A stretch of DNA of 64,000 nt from Pseudarthrobacter raffinosi. GTDB taxonomy: Bacteria; Actinomycetota; Actinomycetes; Actinomycetales; Micrococcaceae. Position numbers and translations under genes: made by a program. How positions within the stretch are numbered: the stretch's first letter is position 1; every line of letters starts with the position of its first letter. A model generated the notes under the pieces. It was not told the origin of the DNA, searched no databases, and saw only the letters and a program-made list of their open reading frames with translations. Shown one piece after another: positions 63,852 through 64,000 of the stretch. The stretch spans positions 123,523-187,522 of the forward strand of contig NZ_JAMXBH010000011.1 in NCBI RefSeq assembly GCF_023913735.1, written 5' to 3'.

Positions 63852-64000
63852 TGGGCGCTTCAGCAGTGGCTCAGGGGACCGAAGCAACAGCCCTGCTTGG
63901 TTCCGGGGTGCCGGTGTCGGGTTTGGCGGTGGTGGCGCATGCGGCGGGGGATCTGCGGATCGAGGAGGTCCCGCTGGGTGCACCGGCCGCGGACGAGGCC
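63851..64000 (+). CDS. L-idonate 5-dehydrogenase-like protein (N-terminal part only)
   Basis: The first 50 codons of a gene cut by the right edge. After about 20 non-conserved residues the peptide reads VVAHAAGDLRIEEVPLGAPAADEA, which resembles the start of zinc-dependent L-idonate/sorbitol dehydrogenases. Paired with the gluconate 5-dehydrogenase-like gene upstream (one-base overlap), it would give the L-idonate to 5-ketogluconate to gluconate route. Zinc ligands lie outside the window, so this is provisional. The G-ending codon style resumes after the first 20 codons. Confidence 0.6.
   Translation, partial: MGASAVAQGTEATALLGSGVPVSGLAVVAHAAGDLRIEEVPLGAPAADEA

Noticed and set aside
62982..63983. 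333-codon open frame on the minus strand across the SDR gene
   Set aside because: The Pro/Arg/His-rich translation and exact overlap with G-ending codons of the SDR and idonate genes show a codon-bias artefact. The SDR has all catalytic motifs.

Overview
The window is high-GC actinobacterial chromosome, most likely from an Arthrobacter/Pseudarthrobacter-type member of the Micrococcaceae. Support comes from the gene order (an NdgR-type IclR gene divergent from leuCD, then murA, plsC, gpsA, ddl, DUF3515, thiL, recG, rsmD, coaD, yceD, rpmF, rnc, mutM, smc, ftsY), the actinobacteria-restricted DUF3145 and DUF3052 proteins, a homodimeric-type pyruvate dehydrogenase E1 beside a PucR-type regulator and a fabD-fabH-acpP-fabF operon, frequent GTG/TTG starts, and strongly C/G-ending codons. 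Nearly all of it is core housekeeping DNA.

Layout. 1-3025: start of a DUF1697 gene, ndgR, and divergent leuCD. 3100-18400: cell wall (murA, ddl), phospholipid (plsC, gpsA), cofactor (thiL, coaD), DNA repair (recG, mutM), rRNA and ribosome (rsmD, yceD, rpmF, rnc), with an inward-facing pair (spermidine-synthase-like protein, class I aminotransferase). 18500-23400: smc and ftsY. 23480-26620: an MFS exporter facing amt-glnK. 26760-29836: a glucose-6-phosphate dehydrogenase divergent from ffh. 29937-34177: alpha/beta-hydrolase-like protein lacking its nucleophile, riboswitch-controlled thiC, a two-domain VOC dioxygenase-like protein and an unknown protein. 34390-44158: rpsP-khpA-rimM-trmD, rplS, two tandem lepB genes, rnhB, DUF2469, yraN, comM, dprA, xerC. 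44435-55316: DUF3145, the FAS-II operon with its PucR-type regulator, aceE, DUF3052-peroxiredoxin, and a sirtuin. 55417-57859: tRNA-Val, then a decayed grpB gene into whose last codons an ISKra4-family element (55944-57845, 9-bp target duplication) has inserted. 57899-64000: a small unknown gene and an accessory catabolic cluster (IclR regulator, MHS-type transporter, three oxidoreductases, and the start of an L-idonate dehydrogenase-like gene), best read as sugar-acid (gluconate/idonate-like) uptake and oxidation.

No CRISPR array, prophage, defence island or biosynthetic cluster was seen. The more interesting signals are regulatory. A near-identical promoter architecture precedes the unlinked DUF3145 and DUF3052 genes. 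An intrinsic-terminator hairpin is embedded in the first codons of the first lepB gene. A TGTTCA-N6-TGA operator recurs in front of the IclR, transporter and hydroxyacid dehydrogenase genes. A matched operator pair flanks the FAS-II regulator. yceD appears to start at ATT. Codon use changes abruptly at the short-chain dehydrogenase near the right edge. Starts were chosen by eye from ribosome-binding sites and family N-termini; family names rest on motif recognition, not on database searches.
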